Positions 21,296-34,977 of a stretch of 64,000 nt of DNA are shown here, in pieces. Location: contig JALIRH010000002.1 in NCBI GenBank assembly GCA_023055505.1, positions 19,922,937 through 19,986,936 of the forward strand. The letters are read 5' to 3'. The notes beneath the pieces are model-generated. The model had not been told where the DNA came from and made no database searches. It was given only the letters and a program-made list of their open reading frames with translations. Position numbers and translations under genes: made by a program. The DNA comes from Callipepla californica brunnescens (taxonomy: Eukaryota; Chordata; Aves; Galliformes; Odontophoridae). Every line of letters begins with the position of its first letter. Positions within the stretch are counted from its first letter, which is position 1.

Positions 21296-22294
21296 GATGT
21301 TTGAACACCTTTCGTGAGTCTATATGGTGGGATTCTTCCCTTGCTCCTGGAATGGGGAGTTTGGGTGCCTTCCCAGCTCCTTGCAGCAAGGCGTAGTTGG
21401 TTGTTTCTTCAGAAATTTACTTTCATCCTCGTGTAGTTTTTCAAAAACATTAACTGTTTGTCTAACTTAGGAAATACAGCTTGTTGCCAAGTCTAATGCT
21501 TCTGTCACCAGTGATATATTAAAATGCTCCTCGTTTTCACTTCTGTCCTTATCTTCTTCAGACAGCTGGAAAGTCTGTTCCCACCGTCTTACAGTTGAAA
21601 ACATGATTTTCAATGCATTTATTCTTTAATTTTCCTCTTCTCCTTACCTTCACCCTGGAGCATGAGATCTCATTTTACAATGCATTATAGCTTCTTGTCT
21701 GGGGAAAGAACTTCCCTAAACGAAGGGTAATTTTCCAGAGTATCCTGAACATTCTTGTGGTGCACATGAGAGGTTTAATGCCTTAAAACAATGATCCTGT
21801 AAGATATTAGTACCAGATTAACCTACCTCATATGCAAAACGAGAATTCAAAATTCCTTTGCCCTTTTCACTTCACCCTCAGATTGCCTAAATTCCTGAGC
21901 CATCTGCATGCCTGTCAGCCAAGTTTGTCTTAATCATCAGCTTCTCGTCCTGCTTCCAGAACCATCCAAATCTGCACTGTGTTGAGCAGCCGCCTTGGAA
22001 GTTAACTGTCTACTCTGCCACCCTATCTTTTTTATTTTTTCTCTGGAAGTTTTATCATGTCTGCTCCCTTCTCCTGGAAAAAAGGTTGCATGAATGTCTT
22101 GCTCTAACCCTGATTTAGAGCAAGTCACTCCTGAGGAATGATGACGCGTGTTTTCTTGGAACTGCAAGCCAAACCTGTGGTCTACTTACTGCATGGTGAA
22201 AATATCATATTCATTCGTCATCATGCAACACAGTAAACCCTTGAGGGGATACAAGGAGCAGAAGCATCAACAGGAGGGATGGTAACCACTACTC
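21296..22294. other. Unique non-coding sequence
   Basis: Nothing recognised. Small open frames only. Confidence 0.45.
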
Positions 22295-22440
22295 CTTCTG
22301 CTAGGCTGAGTAGTTAGGACTCTCCAGAGAGTTGTGAGGTGCGGGTTCAAATTCAGCATGGTGAAAAGGGGAATGAGCTCAGGTTTCCACTATCCCCAGT
22401 GAATGCTCCAGCCCCTGAACTGTGACTTGTTCAGGTCCCT
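22295..22440 (+). mobile_element. Ancient tRNA-derived SINE (amniote MIR-like)
   Basis: A degraded pol III A box (GGCTGAGTAGTTAGG, 22304-22318) and a B box (GGGTTCAAATTC, 22343-22354) are spaced as in a tRNA-like SINE head. Downstream, about 22376-22428, comes a reversed partial copy of the same head (GAGCTCAGGTTTCCACTATCCCCAGTGAATGCTC in broken pieces). This head plus inverted half matches what I remember of the MIR1_Amn-type element common in turtles and crocodilians. It is not a functional tRNA, because no closed acceptor or anticodon stem can be drawn. Confidence 0.55.
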
Positions 22441-25400
22441 AATCAGAACATTACTTGTTCCTCAGCCATGCCTCCTGGCAGCTCCTTGGCCTCTCTCTCA
22501 TCTTTGTGCCCTTAGTAGTTGTCCCCAGGTTTCGCCTCCCAGACAACTATGTTGTCTAGGCAGTTGAGGGGATGGAAAAGCCCATCTCTTCTTTGAATTT
22601 TACAACAGATGAGATGCATCAGCAGATAAATCTGGACTATGGTCACCCTGACTGTCATTACCCTGTATACTCATTCGGTTCATCCCTTCAAAGACAAAAA
22701 ACCTGTTTTCTCTTGTGTCTTTCTGCAGTCTAGCTTTAAGGGTCTCAGAAAGAAGAAAAGTCAGACCCTTTCACAGGTCGCTGTTTCACAAGGCAACACG
22801 GCTCACCTTGTTACCGAACCAGCCTGTATTTCTTCTAGCTTGTTTCTGACCCTTGTTCCTCCCCACTCCATAAATCAGTCCTCCTCCTCCTTTGTGGTGT
22901 TTACACTGTCCAAGTAGATAGAAGTCCCCGGCGTGGTTCCTCACCTCCAGCAGATTGTCTCAGCATTAACGCCTCAGCGCTCTCTGATCTCTTTGCTCAG
23001 CTGTCATGCAGCCAAACTCATCTCACTGACTTAATTCCTCATAAATCAATAGGTCCAGATACTTACCCTCTGTCTTCCTTTGGGATGACTCTGTTCCACA
23101 AGCTCACAGCCAGTTTGCTGGACTCAGCCATTATTAGGACCTTCTGCCTCCCTCCTTTAAGCACATTTCTCCGCTTCATATCTGCACTTGAGGCTGTGCT
23201 TCCTCCTGCAGATCGCTGTCTTTTGCCCATCCACTTGGCTCTCACTTTGTTATTTCCAGCCTGTCTAGGTTTCTTTGTGTTTTGTGTCTGTCCCCATTGG
23301 TTTACACAACACCTCTCTAATTCATACGAGTCATTACATCAAATATAAATTGAATGAATGTGTTTACTGCTTCCTTCCAGATCGTAGATAGACATTAAAT
23401 AAAACCAGACTTAGAGCAGATTTCTAGCCCTCTCTCCCTCCCCTCCCCACAACCAATCCATGCCCCAGATACTTTCCCATCGGCTCTTTATATTTATCTT
23501 TCATCCCTCTTTGTTTATGGACTCACAGCCTGTGTTCAATCTCTATGACAGCACGCATTTCCCAGCCAACTTACATCCATTTTTCATGGCATGTTTTGTA
23601 GCTGAGGCTTTACTCAGGATTGGCTGTAGGCAAGTTCTTCATTCCCTTTATCTTTCTGTTTTCTAAATCAATAAAAAAGGAGTGATTGCATATTTGGGGG
23701 GCAAAAATAAGTCTTAATTAACTCTTTGGGATGATTTTCATGGTTTTAAGCAAATGTAACATCACTGGTGGTGTGGGATGTAATGTGCCAACATGAAATT
23801 TCCCTATGCTCCTCACTGTATATGGAATGCATTAATCCCATTGTATGAGTACTTACTAATTTAGTCCCTTAAGAGTGTAAAATATGGGTCGTGATGACCA
23901 GTCAGTTATTATTCTGTGTTGGCTCTAATTTGCCTCCCACCAGCAAATACTCAATCCGTCTGCTTAGGAAGGTCTTGAATTTGTAGCAAGAGGAATTAGA
24001 TTGTCATAGACAAATTCTGAGAAAAAAAATTGTGACTGATTAGGGATAGTGGAGGCAGGAAGGAGATTCACATGGTTAGAATGTCATCTCCAGCAGAGCC
24101 AATATCCCTCCTGCACAGCAGACCTGCACTATGACTGCAGCAACCTGGACTTCGAAGGCAGGATCAGGGAATGGGAAGCGTTGCAGCTCATCTCTTACCA
24201 TTGTCACTCCCCAGCAGGATGCTGCCATGGCTCAGCCATGCAGCTGGTGCAGAGAAGGCAATGGGGGGAATGATAGAGATCTTAAAGGAAAAACAGGCAC
24301 GTGGGGATTAATGTTATTGACCCATGATAAAGAAGAGAAATGCTGTGTAAGGTTTCCATTCCACTGTTAGACATTTCACTTCTCCGAATTCCATTGGTGC
24401 TGTGAAGTACAAATTAAGCATCTTCTACTTCCATGAAAAAGATATCTCAACATCTTGCCAATTTCTTCTTGCCCTTTCATTTAGGGGCAGAGTTTAATCC
24501 TTTCAGTGCTCTCTTTTTCCTCTGCTATCTCATTATCTGCTTTCTTATTCTCTGCTTTCTAAAGAGATATTTGACCTCTCTCAGCTTCTGTACCTGTATA
24601 CTGGGTCTCAATCTGGGAAAGCATCTGTAGGAAGAAAGGTATAATTCTCCCTGGAAAATATTCCAAAGGATAGTTTGGGAGAGTAAAAATGATTTGCCAA
24701 CACTTTCCTTTCAACACCATGTTCCTGCCTTACTTTGATCTGTGATACCTTCAAATCATTTTAAGAAGTTGTGGAGGACATTACGTTGTTACGGTACTGT
24801 ATCAGCTGCATACAGATGTTAGACATCTATTGGGAAAGTACAAAGAAGCATTAAAACAGTCTTGGTCAACTTGATTGGCTTTACTATCACCCCATGGCTT
24901 TAGGATAGAGGCTATGCAAGGAGGCCTTTCAGAATGAGCAGGGCATGTGGATTGAGCTTGTGCTAAATTTGGATCTTGAGGAAGACCTGATAGTATAGAA
25001 AAAAGCTTGAACTTCCAGGCCAGGAGAATCAAGACTCAACGGAGAGATAAAAAATAGAGGGTGTGTGCAGAGGTGTAGGTGAAGGCTGTGCATGAGCTCC
25101 AGTGTGATATGATCTAACACATGGTCCAGCAGATAGCTGGGTAGGAAGCAGGGCCAGCGGTCATGGTCCTGGCAGGCTAATGTGAAGGATGGTAGAAGCC
25201 ATGGACTATTCAGTACAGGGAGACCATGATCAGCAACCAGGTGTAGGGTACACGACCCAGTGTAGGGTTCTGCACTGAGAATTCAGTAAGTTAAATGTGT
25301 GCAGGCTGAGTATCTGGCACTGAGGTTAACAGGCACAGGGCCTTATTTATTTATGCCTGTTAGTTCACTTAGCTTCCAAAAAAGGACGAGTGCATGCAAA

Positions 25401-26030
25401 CCCTAACTTGATCTACATCCCACATTATGCCTTTGAACTGTTTAGGAGTGTTTGTTGGCATGGTCCCAAGGCATGACAAGGGCTGTTCTTACAACCTTAC
25501 AGTTACTGTGATGCAGTTCAGTGCTTAGGAACATCCACTGGTGCTTTATAATTTACTTACAGAGATGAGGCTGTATACACAGCAAGGGACAAGACAGAGT
25601 GTGATCAGGATTTGGAGAAAAGGTCAGCACCATGGAGTCCAAACAGTATAGCAGGATCCTGGGATTGGGATCAGTCAACCCTGCAGCAAGAGCTAATAAG
25701 AACACTAGAAAGGGGAGGCAGGGCAAGGCGTGCTTAAGAGCCAGGAACCAGAAACAACCAACCCTTCAGGAATCACTGAATGCAGCAGGCTTATAGAGGC
25801 AAATCCACTGCAGCTCTGTGTTAGAAGGTTCTGCCACTTGAAGGACTGAATACATATTCTCAGTAAGCACATACAAACACACATATACAATGCATGCAGA
25901 CACAGACAGTCACTCTACACACTTACGAGTTATCAGCACTCACAGAAGCGCAAACAGCAACAAAGGCCTTATCTTGTTCCCCTCCATGGGTAATCAGGAT
26001 AAAAGTCCTCTAGTAGCAAATACACATGTA
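22441..26030. other. Unique non-coding sequence
   Basis: No gene or clear transposon in about 3.6 kb. Frames reach at most about 92 codons without motifs. A short imperfect repeat of GTGTAGGGT occurs near 25240-25270. Confidence 0.45.
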
Positions 26031-26550
26031 GAATCATAGAATAGTAGAATGGCCTGGATTGAGAAGGACCATAAAGATCATCTAGTTTCAACCCCCCTGC
26101 TGTGGGTAGGGTTGTCAAACACTAGAGCAGGCTGCCCAGAGCCACATCCAGCCTTGCCTTGAATGCCTCCAGGGATGGGGCATCCATGACCTCTCTGGGC
26201 AACCAGTTCCAGTGCATCACCATCCTCTGAGTGAAAAACTTACTCCTAACATCTAACCTAAATCTCCCATCTTAGTTTAAAACAATTCCCCCTTGCCCTA
26301 TCACTGTCAACCCATGCAACAGTCATTCCCCCTCCTGTTGATATGCTCACTTCAAGTACTGAAAGGCCACAGTGAGGTCTCCCCAAAGCCTTCTCTTCTC
26401 CAAGATAAACAAGCCCAGTTCCTTTAACCTTTCTTCATAGGAGAGGTGCTCCAGCCCTCTGATCATCTTAGTGGCCCTTCTTCTGGACCTGTTCCAAGAG
26501 CTCTGCATCTTTCTTGTGCTGGGGGCCCCAGGTCTGGATGCACATGGATC
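26031..26550 (-). mobile_element. CR1 LINE fragment
   Basis: Minus-strand, 5'-truncated CR1 of about 520 bases. It begins at the left with the GAATCATAGAATAG tail and continues through the CTCTGGGCAACCAGTTCCAG block. Peptide remnants of the pol C-terminus include [20 protein letters not shown]. Moderately diverged. Confidence 0.92.
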
Positions 26551-29500
26551 CCTTAAACAACTGGCCCTAGACACTCTGTCTACCCAGCAGTATTTCCTAG
26601 ATCCTGTTTCTCCAGTTGCTAGCAACTGAATATATGAGCCCCCAAGACCAGTCTGCATTCTCTGCAGTCTCCGTTGCTCACAGACACACACATGTCCCCC
26701 ATGGCACAGCAAAGTCAGCAAACAGCCTGCTCAGACACTGATGCTTGTCTTTAGTTGCCTCATGTACAGAGATACACACAAGCACCCGCACACACAGACA
26801 TCTGGACCTCTCAGTTGGACCTGAGCATCCACAGTCTGCCCAGGAGCTGTCACACGCCTCCTGGTGCCAGTTGTTCCTATGGTCCAACTCACAGACCTGC
26901 ATGCATGCAGCTCAGCCTCATGGTTACTCTGATCTTTGGCTTATGGCCACTTGTACTCAGCAGCTAGTCAAGCTTGATGTTTGCTAGCAATCACGTGTTG
27001 ATATATGAGATCACATTTGCTACAGTTGCTGACTTCTCAGTCCAGTGTGCCCTTATTGCTTATGGTCCAAAGCCAGTTGCTGGCAGCTAGGCCTCCAATC
27101 ACACTCATGCATGTAGATAAGAATCCATTCACATTGGAAAATAGAGATGGAGTTTTATCAGAAAACGGAACAAACTGAGTTTATCAGGTGCAAGCCATGG
27201 CCAGGTAAACATACTGCTCAGCCAAATGTCTACATCCAACAAGCCCCTTTTATTTCCTTGTCCTTCTCTCTTCCATGCTTTTTTCTCCTAGACAATCTAG
27301 CTCACTCCCCTTCACAGCCTGTGTCCCTCCTAAATATCCTGTACTGAGTCCCATACCTATAAGGTGCTTTGGAGATCCTTTTCATTGACTGACCTTGCTG
27401 TGTGCCATGCCTGGCCCATGAGTGCAAGAGAGCCCAAGGGACAGCCTTCAGGAGCGCTGGGTTAGGGTCTCTGATAACAGTTCTTTACAGACAAAAAAGA
27501 GAAATCCCATTTAAATGACATATTTTAGAAATAAAATGCAGGAAGAACATAAGGTAAAGATGAAGAAATATATGAATGCGAAACTTATGAAAAGGTAAAA
27601 ACCATGGTTACTGCTTAAATTGGTAAGCAAGTCAGGAACACCTGTGCTGATGTCTAGCAGTCACGCCATCAAGACAGTTGGTGACGGAGAAGACAGATTT
27701 GCATCCTTCCTATGAAAAGAGCAATGGATGAATACTTCTGGTTGAAACAAAAGGTGCCAGCCTAAACTCCAGCATAGTGTGTTCCACTTCACCCACAATC
27801 AAAAATTCATTTTCCTTATAGCTGGAGTATTGGGATCAGGATATACTTTTAAAAATTAGTTATACAAGAACATCAACACTGACCCTGGAGTTAGTGTTGC
27901 TGCTTGGTGGCTGGGCAGTCAGGTCAGCAGTGAGCAGATTTGAGTACTTCAGGTTTTAAACCTCTTCTTATGAAGTTGTGTGGGGAGATACGATAGATGT
28001 GTTACCTTGTGAAGCACTTGGGAATGCTGTGAGAATGCCTGAACAGAGTGTAAAATCTTCACAAGTTGAGTGCATTATTTGAGCAAGGAAACTGCCATGA
28101 TACACATGCATGGGAACCACTGATCAGAGCAGTCATTCCCTTATTTCTATTTCTTTCCTTGCACCTATGAGTACATTAGTGGGATGGTTATTGACACTTG
28201 AGTAAAGGAGCAGAAAGATCTGGGATGTCTTATTGATTTGTGCGTAGGTGTCACTGTGAAGCTGGAGATGGTGGTACATAAGGATATGATATGAGTGCCT
28301 TGGCCTCAGCAGGATGCTTGTTCTAGAGTCACTTGCTTTTTGTAGGGAGGATTCAAATGGTAAGGGGTACAATATGAAGAAATTACGTTTGTGAATGAAG
28401 GTTATTAGTGTTTTGTCAACCTCACATAAAACACAAGGAACAAAGACAGCAGTAGCTGTGGATCCATCTGTTGAGGAATGGGGAGATCAGGAATTTTTGC
28501 TCTTCAGCACAGTTAGCATAAACGCTGCTCACAGAAATCCCAGCTCTTGGAGAGCATAGGAATAACAAGGCAGAAAATTGTATTTTCAATACTCTTAGGA
28601 ACCAGATTTTCAGCTTTATTTTTCACCTAAGCCTGTATTAGGAGAAAGTGTGCCATGGTAAAGGAATAGCTGGAATGTTTTGCCTTGCTGTGATTCTTTT
28701 AGGGCTAAAAGCATTAAATGGTACTAGGCTCTCCAAATCAGTTTGAAGACAGAATACAACAGAGGATTAGAAGCCACTAACCTGGCTCCTCAGTCCCTGA
28801 TCCTCAGTTTCACTAAACAGTCTCAGCTGCTTTGAAGGATCTGGGCTTTTCTGCTCATGAGTGAAAAATGTTCTCAATGACTGTGCTTATAATGACACAA
28901 AGCATCACTTGCATCAAAGCCACATACCTAAGTGCTGTGTGTAAAAGGGTAAAGCCACCCTTGGTTTGAATAAAGTTGAACTGCAGAAATCATTAAGATA
29001 TTCCTTTTCAGCCAGCATGGTGATTCCAGAGAGGGTCCCCAGAGCAGAGGCACACAACATTGAGCTGCCAGTGCAATTCCCAGCCCCACGCACCTTGCTG
29101 AAACCACATCTGCAGTAATGACACCAGTCTTGGATGGCTTGGTGTGGAAAATTATGGCAAGCTCAGGTCCCTGGAGAGAGGAAAAGGGAAGGGTTTAGAG
29201 TGACTTTGCACCTGCAAAAAAGTGTGCTGCTATTACAATGCCCAGCATCAGCCAGACTTTGCTCCAGGGAGGCCTGGAGTGCTTTAGAAAGCTTTTTGCA
29301 ACAGCTATGGTCGCTATAAACACAAACGGAGAAAGCAGCTATTAAAAGATGTTTGAAAGGCTCTCTGTTGGTTTCTGCTCTCTCTAGCTGCCTTCAGAAC
29401 AGTTAAGGATGCAGTGAATGCCAAATGATAAGCTTTACAGTCACCAGCACTCCTGAGACCTGAAAGAAATCTGCTGGTAATTGTTTTAAACTAATGATTC

Positions 29501-32500
29501 CCTGCAGGTTGATTGGTGCTTATGTGCCTAGGGCTGAGAGGCTGTAGTTACAGAAGTTATGAAAACAAATTTCCTCTGTGTTAAGGAATGCCAAGCTGCC
29601 TGCTCAGCTTAACCCACTTCCATATTTTTTGTTTTAAGGTCTGTTTGCAAACTCTGATTTGGGCACTGCTGATTAAATGGCCTCCTGCAAGGACCTTCTG
29701 AGACAAATCCTGAACCACAGTAGGGCACTGATAGCAGAACCATCTCTCCTGGTTACATTACAGGGACTTCAGTGTGTTGCATTTAATGCAAATCACATTG
29801 ATTATTAGGCTTTTGGGAGTTTCCTTCCTATGGAAAAGTAATAAAACCTATACTATCAACAGGTGGGAGTTGTGTTTAGTCCCAGCCTGTGACTAACTAC
29901 CTCTCAAAGGTACTAATGTGGGTTGGAACTGGAAAATCACCTGGTTTCCAGACAGGCCACCAAGGAGGCTTTGTTCTGGGCCTGGATCCCCCAGAGGACT
30001 TGGATACACAGCTCCTGTGTACCAGAGCACAAAGTACGGTTCCCAAACACCCTCATTCAGTAACTGTTTAATTTTGGAAACACCTTAGGCCCCTGGGGGG
30101 AAGTTACAAAAAAGACAGATGCCTGCTGGAAGTTAGCATCAGATTCCCAGAGCCAGGTGGATGCAGAGCAATGACCATGCCTGCCTGAACATGGTGTGAG
30201 TGGCCACAGGCAGATTGGAAGCTGCTGGCTTTGAGCTGGTGCGCGGGGTCAGCACTGCACATAGTAGGAAAAGCTGAATCAGAATGTCCTGAGAATCCTG
30301 AATTCATGGTTTACTGAGGCTGCAAATCCTGTGCTCCTAAGGCCACCTGCCCTCAGCTGAGCAGAGCGTGCCTTGGTGGTAGCAATGGGGATGCACCTGG
30401 TGACTCCGGAAGGCAGAGAAGGAGCAGGTGGAAGCAGGACCAACTGTAGAAGGACTAAAAGAAGATGTTCTGGTGTTCTGGGACAGACATAAAATTAGAG
30501 ACCTAGAATGTTTAAAAGCAGTGCATGAAGAGACAGGTCTTACCTCTAACCACAGTTTGTACTTGTACCATCACAGGGAAAATATGATTTTTATCTTCAA
30601 AGAGTCAGCTTTGCCTAACCAGGCCATCTTCATCGTGCAGGAGAGCTACTGGGAATCTACAAACAGGGCAGAAAAGTATGGATTGTGGCTTTTCACTAAT
30701 ACTCCCAGCAGAGCTGAGAGAAAGAGTTACACATCCCTGTGCAGAGTGAAGATCAGAGCTGCAGACCCCCAGCAAATCTTGGATGTTCAGTGTGTCAGAT
30801 CTGACAAAAAGCCCTCTGTGGCAGAATTGTATGCATGATGTCAGCTGTGGGATGGCTGTAGGGATTGATGAGGTAAGGGTATAGTAATGGTCATTCAGGT
30901 GACTGTGCAACCCACACATTCAAAGGCAGGACTGACCAAATGTTCTCCACTGGTTATGGAAAACTTCTGAGAATAGGTATCTGTCCAGACTATCTACATT
31001 ACAGGTGATTTGGGCCTCAAACACAACATTACGTCCAGACTTGGCGGTCAATAAAGACATGATGCCTACATTTTCAGCTCTCTTTTGAAACAGTTTTATT
31101 TAGTTAGTCTTATTTTTGGAGGTCCATCAGTAACAGTGCTGTTCCCATTATTATTTCTAGTGTCTCTTTTTTCATAATCTCCAGCCCTGAAACAGTAGCC
31201 CAGGCCCTGAATTTTTCCATTATGTGCAGGGATTGAAATCGTTCCGTAAATGCCTCAGCAAATAGGACATGAGCTTCTCTGGGAACCTGTGCATTTTATG
31301 TAAGATGAGTGTGTGATCACTTTGAACTCAAGGGCTATTTTTGTGGTGTGGGGGAGAGAAAGGCAGTCAGAGCCGGGAGCCTGGATGATTTCAGAGGCAT
31401 GCTGAGTTTTACCAGGAGAGGGGAACTTTTCCCCCCTCTGGAGCTTGAGCCCTTCAATGCAATTACTGCTGCATCTTCTGAAAATCTAAACAAAGTCATC
31501 ATTGGGGAAATATTTGTTATTATCCACAGAGGGAAGAGATAGGCACAATATACCAACAAAAAGGAATATATTCTTTTCCTGAAGAATTTAATTCGATCAC
31601 AAGCAGAGTGGGAAGCTTGGTTCCTAGCACAGTATTATTATTCAATCTGTCTGCATGAAACCTACTCTTTCAGAATCAGCGGGACCTTCACAAATCTTGT
31701 AATAGGCAGCTGCTGCCTAAAGTAATGTAACACAGACCAACAAGCCCATTGAAGGCAAGAACAGTAGATTGACGGCACATTCATGGTTTTCTTTGAAAGT
31801 CATGAATTGATTACACCCCTTTTTGAGAAATATCCCTACCTATTGCAATACTCTGCTCAGCTACATTTAGCTGTGAGCTTCCAAGTCAAATAAGCCAGTA
31901 AGTGCATATGCATTTATGTTTCTCTTGGTAATCATGACCTTTCCATAGTATTCTGCAGGCAAATGCTCTAGCTGTCAGTGATATACTACAGATGCAAGTT
32001 TCTCTGTCAAATAAAGCTGTGCACTAGACATGCAATCTCATTGCTATTGAAATAAAATCAACATGGAAATATTTTTATATCTACAGTAACTTAAATTAGC
32101 AGAAAAATTGCAACTGACTATAATCCCCAAGCAACTAAATGGTATGCATCTTGGAGCTTGCTTCTCTAATATATTGACTACTGCAATCAATATGGTCTGC
32201 ATCATCTACATGAAAAGAGTACTTTCTTCCCATCTGTACAATAAGGCACATAATTGCCTCTGCAGGCCAAGAAATCCTTCGGCAAATGTACAAACAAATA
32301 CAACAACAAGTATCTGAACAATTTCTGTCAGTGATGTTTTTGATAGTATCTGTCACCTCATTTTAGATTTCATTAAGTGATATGTATCACTGGCCAATCA
32401 AAACTGATGGTTGGCCATTCCAAGAACATTTCTCTGCCTATTACGCTTGTTATGAGATGAGGCAAATTTTCAGCAACACAGCTCATAGATTTGGGGGAAT

Positions 32501-34977
32501 TTTAAGATCAGAAGGAACTGCCAGCTGAGCCCAACCTCCTGTGTATCTCCAGCTATTCAGTTATTTCTGCTGAGTCCAACAACAAGGGCTTTTTTAAATG
32601 AAAGTTAGCTTGCAGAAAGGCATTCAGACTTAAGTAGGGAACATTAACGAGAAAATTATGGAAAACACATCCCTTCCAACTTTTTTCCCAGTGGTTAATT
32701 GTTCTCACCGCTAAGAATCTGTGCTTGATTTCCAATGTGAATTCACTTGGCTTTACCTCCCATCCATGCTTCTCGTTATGCTTTTCTCTGTGAATATGAA
32801 GTATCCCTCCAAATCAGGTACTCTCTTCTATCATCATGGTTGCAAATTAGTTCCTTATCATCTTTTTTTAAACCTGTTTAGCAGCCTGATCTCTTTAAGT
32901 CTCCCAGAATAATGCATTTTCCCCGGTGCTTCAATATTTTTATGTCTTTTTGCATCATCTTCTGTTTCCCAGAAGGGTTCTAATAAGCTTGAGAAAGAAA
33001 TAGCTGGTGATATTCTGTACTGTGGTTTCAATGCCCATAATTGGTGGCAGACTTCAGTTACTTCTGCTCACTATCTCTTCCTCTATGAATTGGCATTTTC
33101 TGGTAATAAATTTGTTTAATGGGAATCGTAGATGGGCAAATGGGAAAATACTAGTCCAAGTCACTCATTCAAAGCAAATATCCCTCCACTCTGACAAGAT
33201 TTAGCATCCATTCCTTGTTCAGTAGTGTACTGAATGGAATTTACCTGTACTACCAAGTATTTAGAATCAGTACAGAGTCCTAGTCTTACACAGCTGTTGA
33301 GTCTTCACAGTTACTTACCTTTCTGTTGCCAAACATCTTATTAGTAATGATTTTATGCTTGTGTCACTGATGAAGATATTAAAAGTGCCAGGCTTAGCAC
33401 TTACCTCTTAACTAAGCCAACCATTTGATAATGGCCATCATTATGGTATGTCAGTTCCTCACTAGCTTGATGCTCACTTTGTTGGTACTTTCTAATGCTA
33501 TGATCAAAGCATTGCGTAGTACTAGATTTGGTGTCTTGTAGAGGTGGAAGCGCATTCTTTGTACAGATATGCCTTTACCAAACAGAGATGTGTCAGAAGA
33601 ACAGTGAAGCTGTTGGAAAAGAATTTATATATTTACCTGTGTATATTTATAAACTCCCTGAATAATCCATGGTCAGATCTAGGAATGTGAGCAGTAACAC
33701 TTCTTTGTTCTATAATAACTGCCCACTTTGGTAGATGCCCCATGACTGGAGCCCAGTGAAGAGTCAGCTTCTCCCTCCACCACCCATCCAAGAGCAACCA
33801 TGCTTGTCTTCTTGCTCATGCTGCTCATCTCACTCATATCCAGCAGGCAGGAAAGATACTGACACTAGGGAGGCAATTTGTAGCTCCATTAATTTCAGGT
33901 TAAGAAAAGGAAGCCAAACGGGGTGCTAGCCCAGCCCAATGCTGTTGACTGAGAGCCTCTTTATCCCCAGGATAGTCATTTCTCACCCATAGTTGTGTCT
34001 TCTGAAAATCCAGTGTGACTTTTCTGTGTGAAACACTTCCCCAGATGTTAGGAAGCCTTAGATAGGCTATAGTAGCCCTGCATGTGCCCACTTGGTGACC
34101 TTCTCCATTCTTCTCTCAGGATCCTTTGCAACTGGGAACACCACTTCTACCTAAACAGGGCAGCTTTAGGTTAATTTCAGAGTGCCAGGGCAGTTCAGGT
34201 ACACCATTTGAACTGAGTTTGCTGTGTTGTACTTGGATGGCAATTGCAACAAACCTGAGTTGACAAAAAAAGTATGCCAGCTGCAAATCACGTGAGGACT
34301 TTTTCCTCTCTCTTGCAACTTCTCCCTCAGATTTGGTGATTTCCCTGTGATGGCTGGGCTCTGCTTTGTGCCTTTGTAACTGAAGAAGCACACTGCAAGT
34401 TTGCGGGTTTCTGAAGAAGTGTCACCCTTTGTAGTTCACGTGCAGTAATGATATTAAAAATAAACCAGCCATTTGTCATAGACCAGAAACATGCATATGA
34501 ATTAGAAACAGACAGTAAGTAATATCTGGGAAAATTCAAATAATCAAAAACTTAGAGGGTTTTAGTCAAGTTCAGGTAGGTCACAGGTAAAGCTTTTTGA
34601 AAATGGGATCATTAAATGTGTTTGTATGAACTGTGAGTGTATTTTAGTGAAGTAAATTTTAACTCAGACTTTACAATTTTTCCTGTAGGGTCTGCAGCCC
34701 AAGGTCTGCCACGCTGAGTTACTGTGAGAAAGGCAGGAGAAGAAATTGAGCAGAAACTAGCTATAAATAGAAACCACACTAACTCAATTATTCCCAGTCT
34801 TGAGCCTGAATATAAAATGGGTGCCATTAAAATATGGATATTTTACACCATGGCTGATTGTCTCTCTCTTGACAAAGACTTGAGAATTCAAAATATTCTT
34901 CAGTCAGAGAAAGACTGAAACTACTGACAGTGGATATTCAACATTGAATGCTGTCTTCTGTAAAGGATGACATAACT
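26551..34977. other. Long unique non-coding stretch
   Basis: No recognisable exon, RNA gene or well-defined repeat in about 8.4 kb. The longest frame is 136 codons at 30428-30838, described separately as an unsupported open frame. The rest is typical bird intergenic DNA. Confidence 0.45.
30428..30838 (+). other. Unrecognised 136-codon open frame, probably non-coding
   Basis: The predicted peptide has ordinary amino-acid composition with stretches such as LPNQAIFIVQESYWES, but no domain, signal peptide or membrane segment that I recognise. There is no CpG-rich promoter nearby and no clear splice signals around it. A frame of this length can arise by chance in 60 kb. I list it because it is one of the longer non-repeat frames in the flank. 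Confidence 0.12.

Noticed and set aside
22295..22375. tRNA gene
   Set aside because: Only A- and B-box-like segments are present, the cloverleaf cannot be closed, and the flanking sequence fits a decayed SINE.
27980..28070. Possible L2/MIR tail (TTGTGAAGCACTTGGGAATG)
   Set aside because: The similarity is limited to one short block and is too weak to call.
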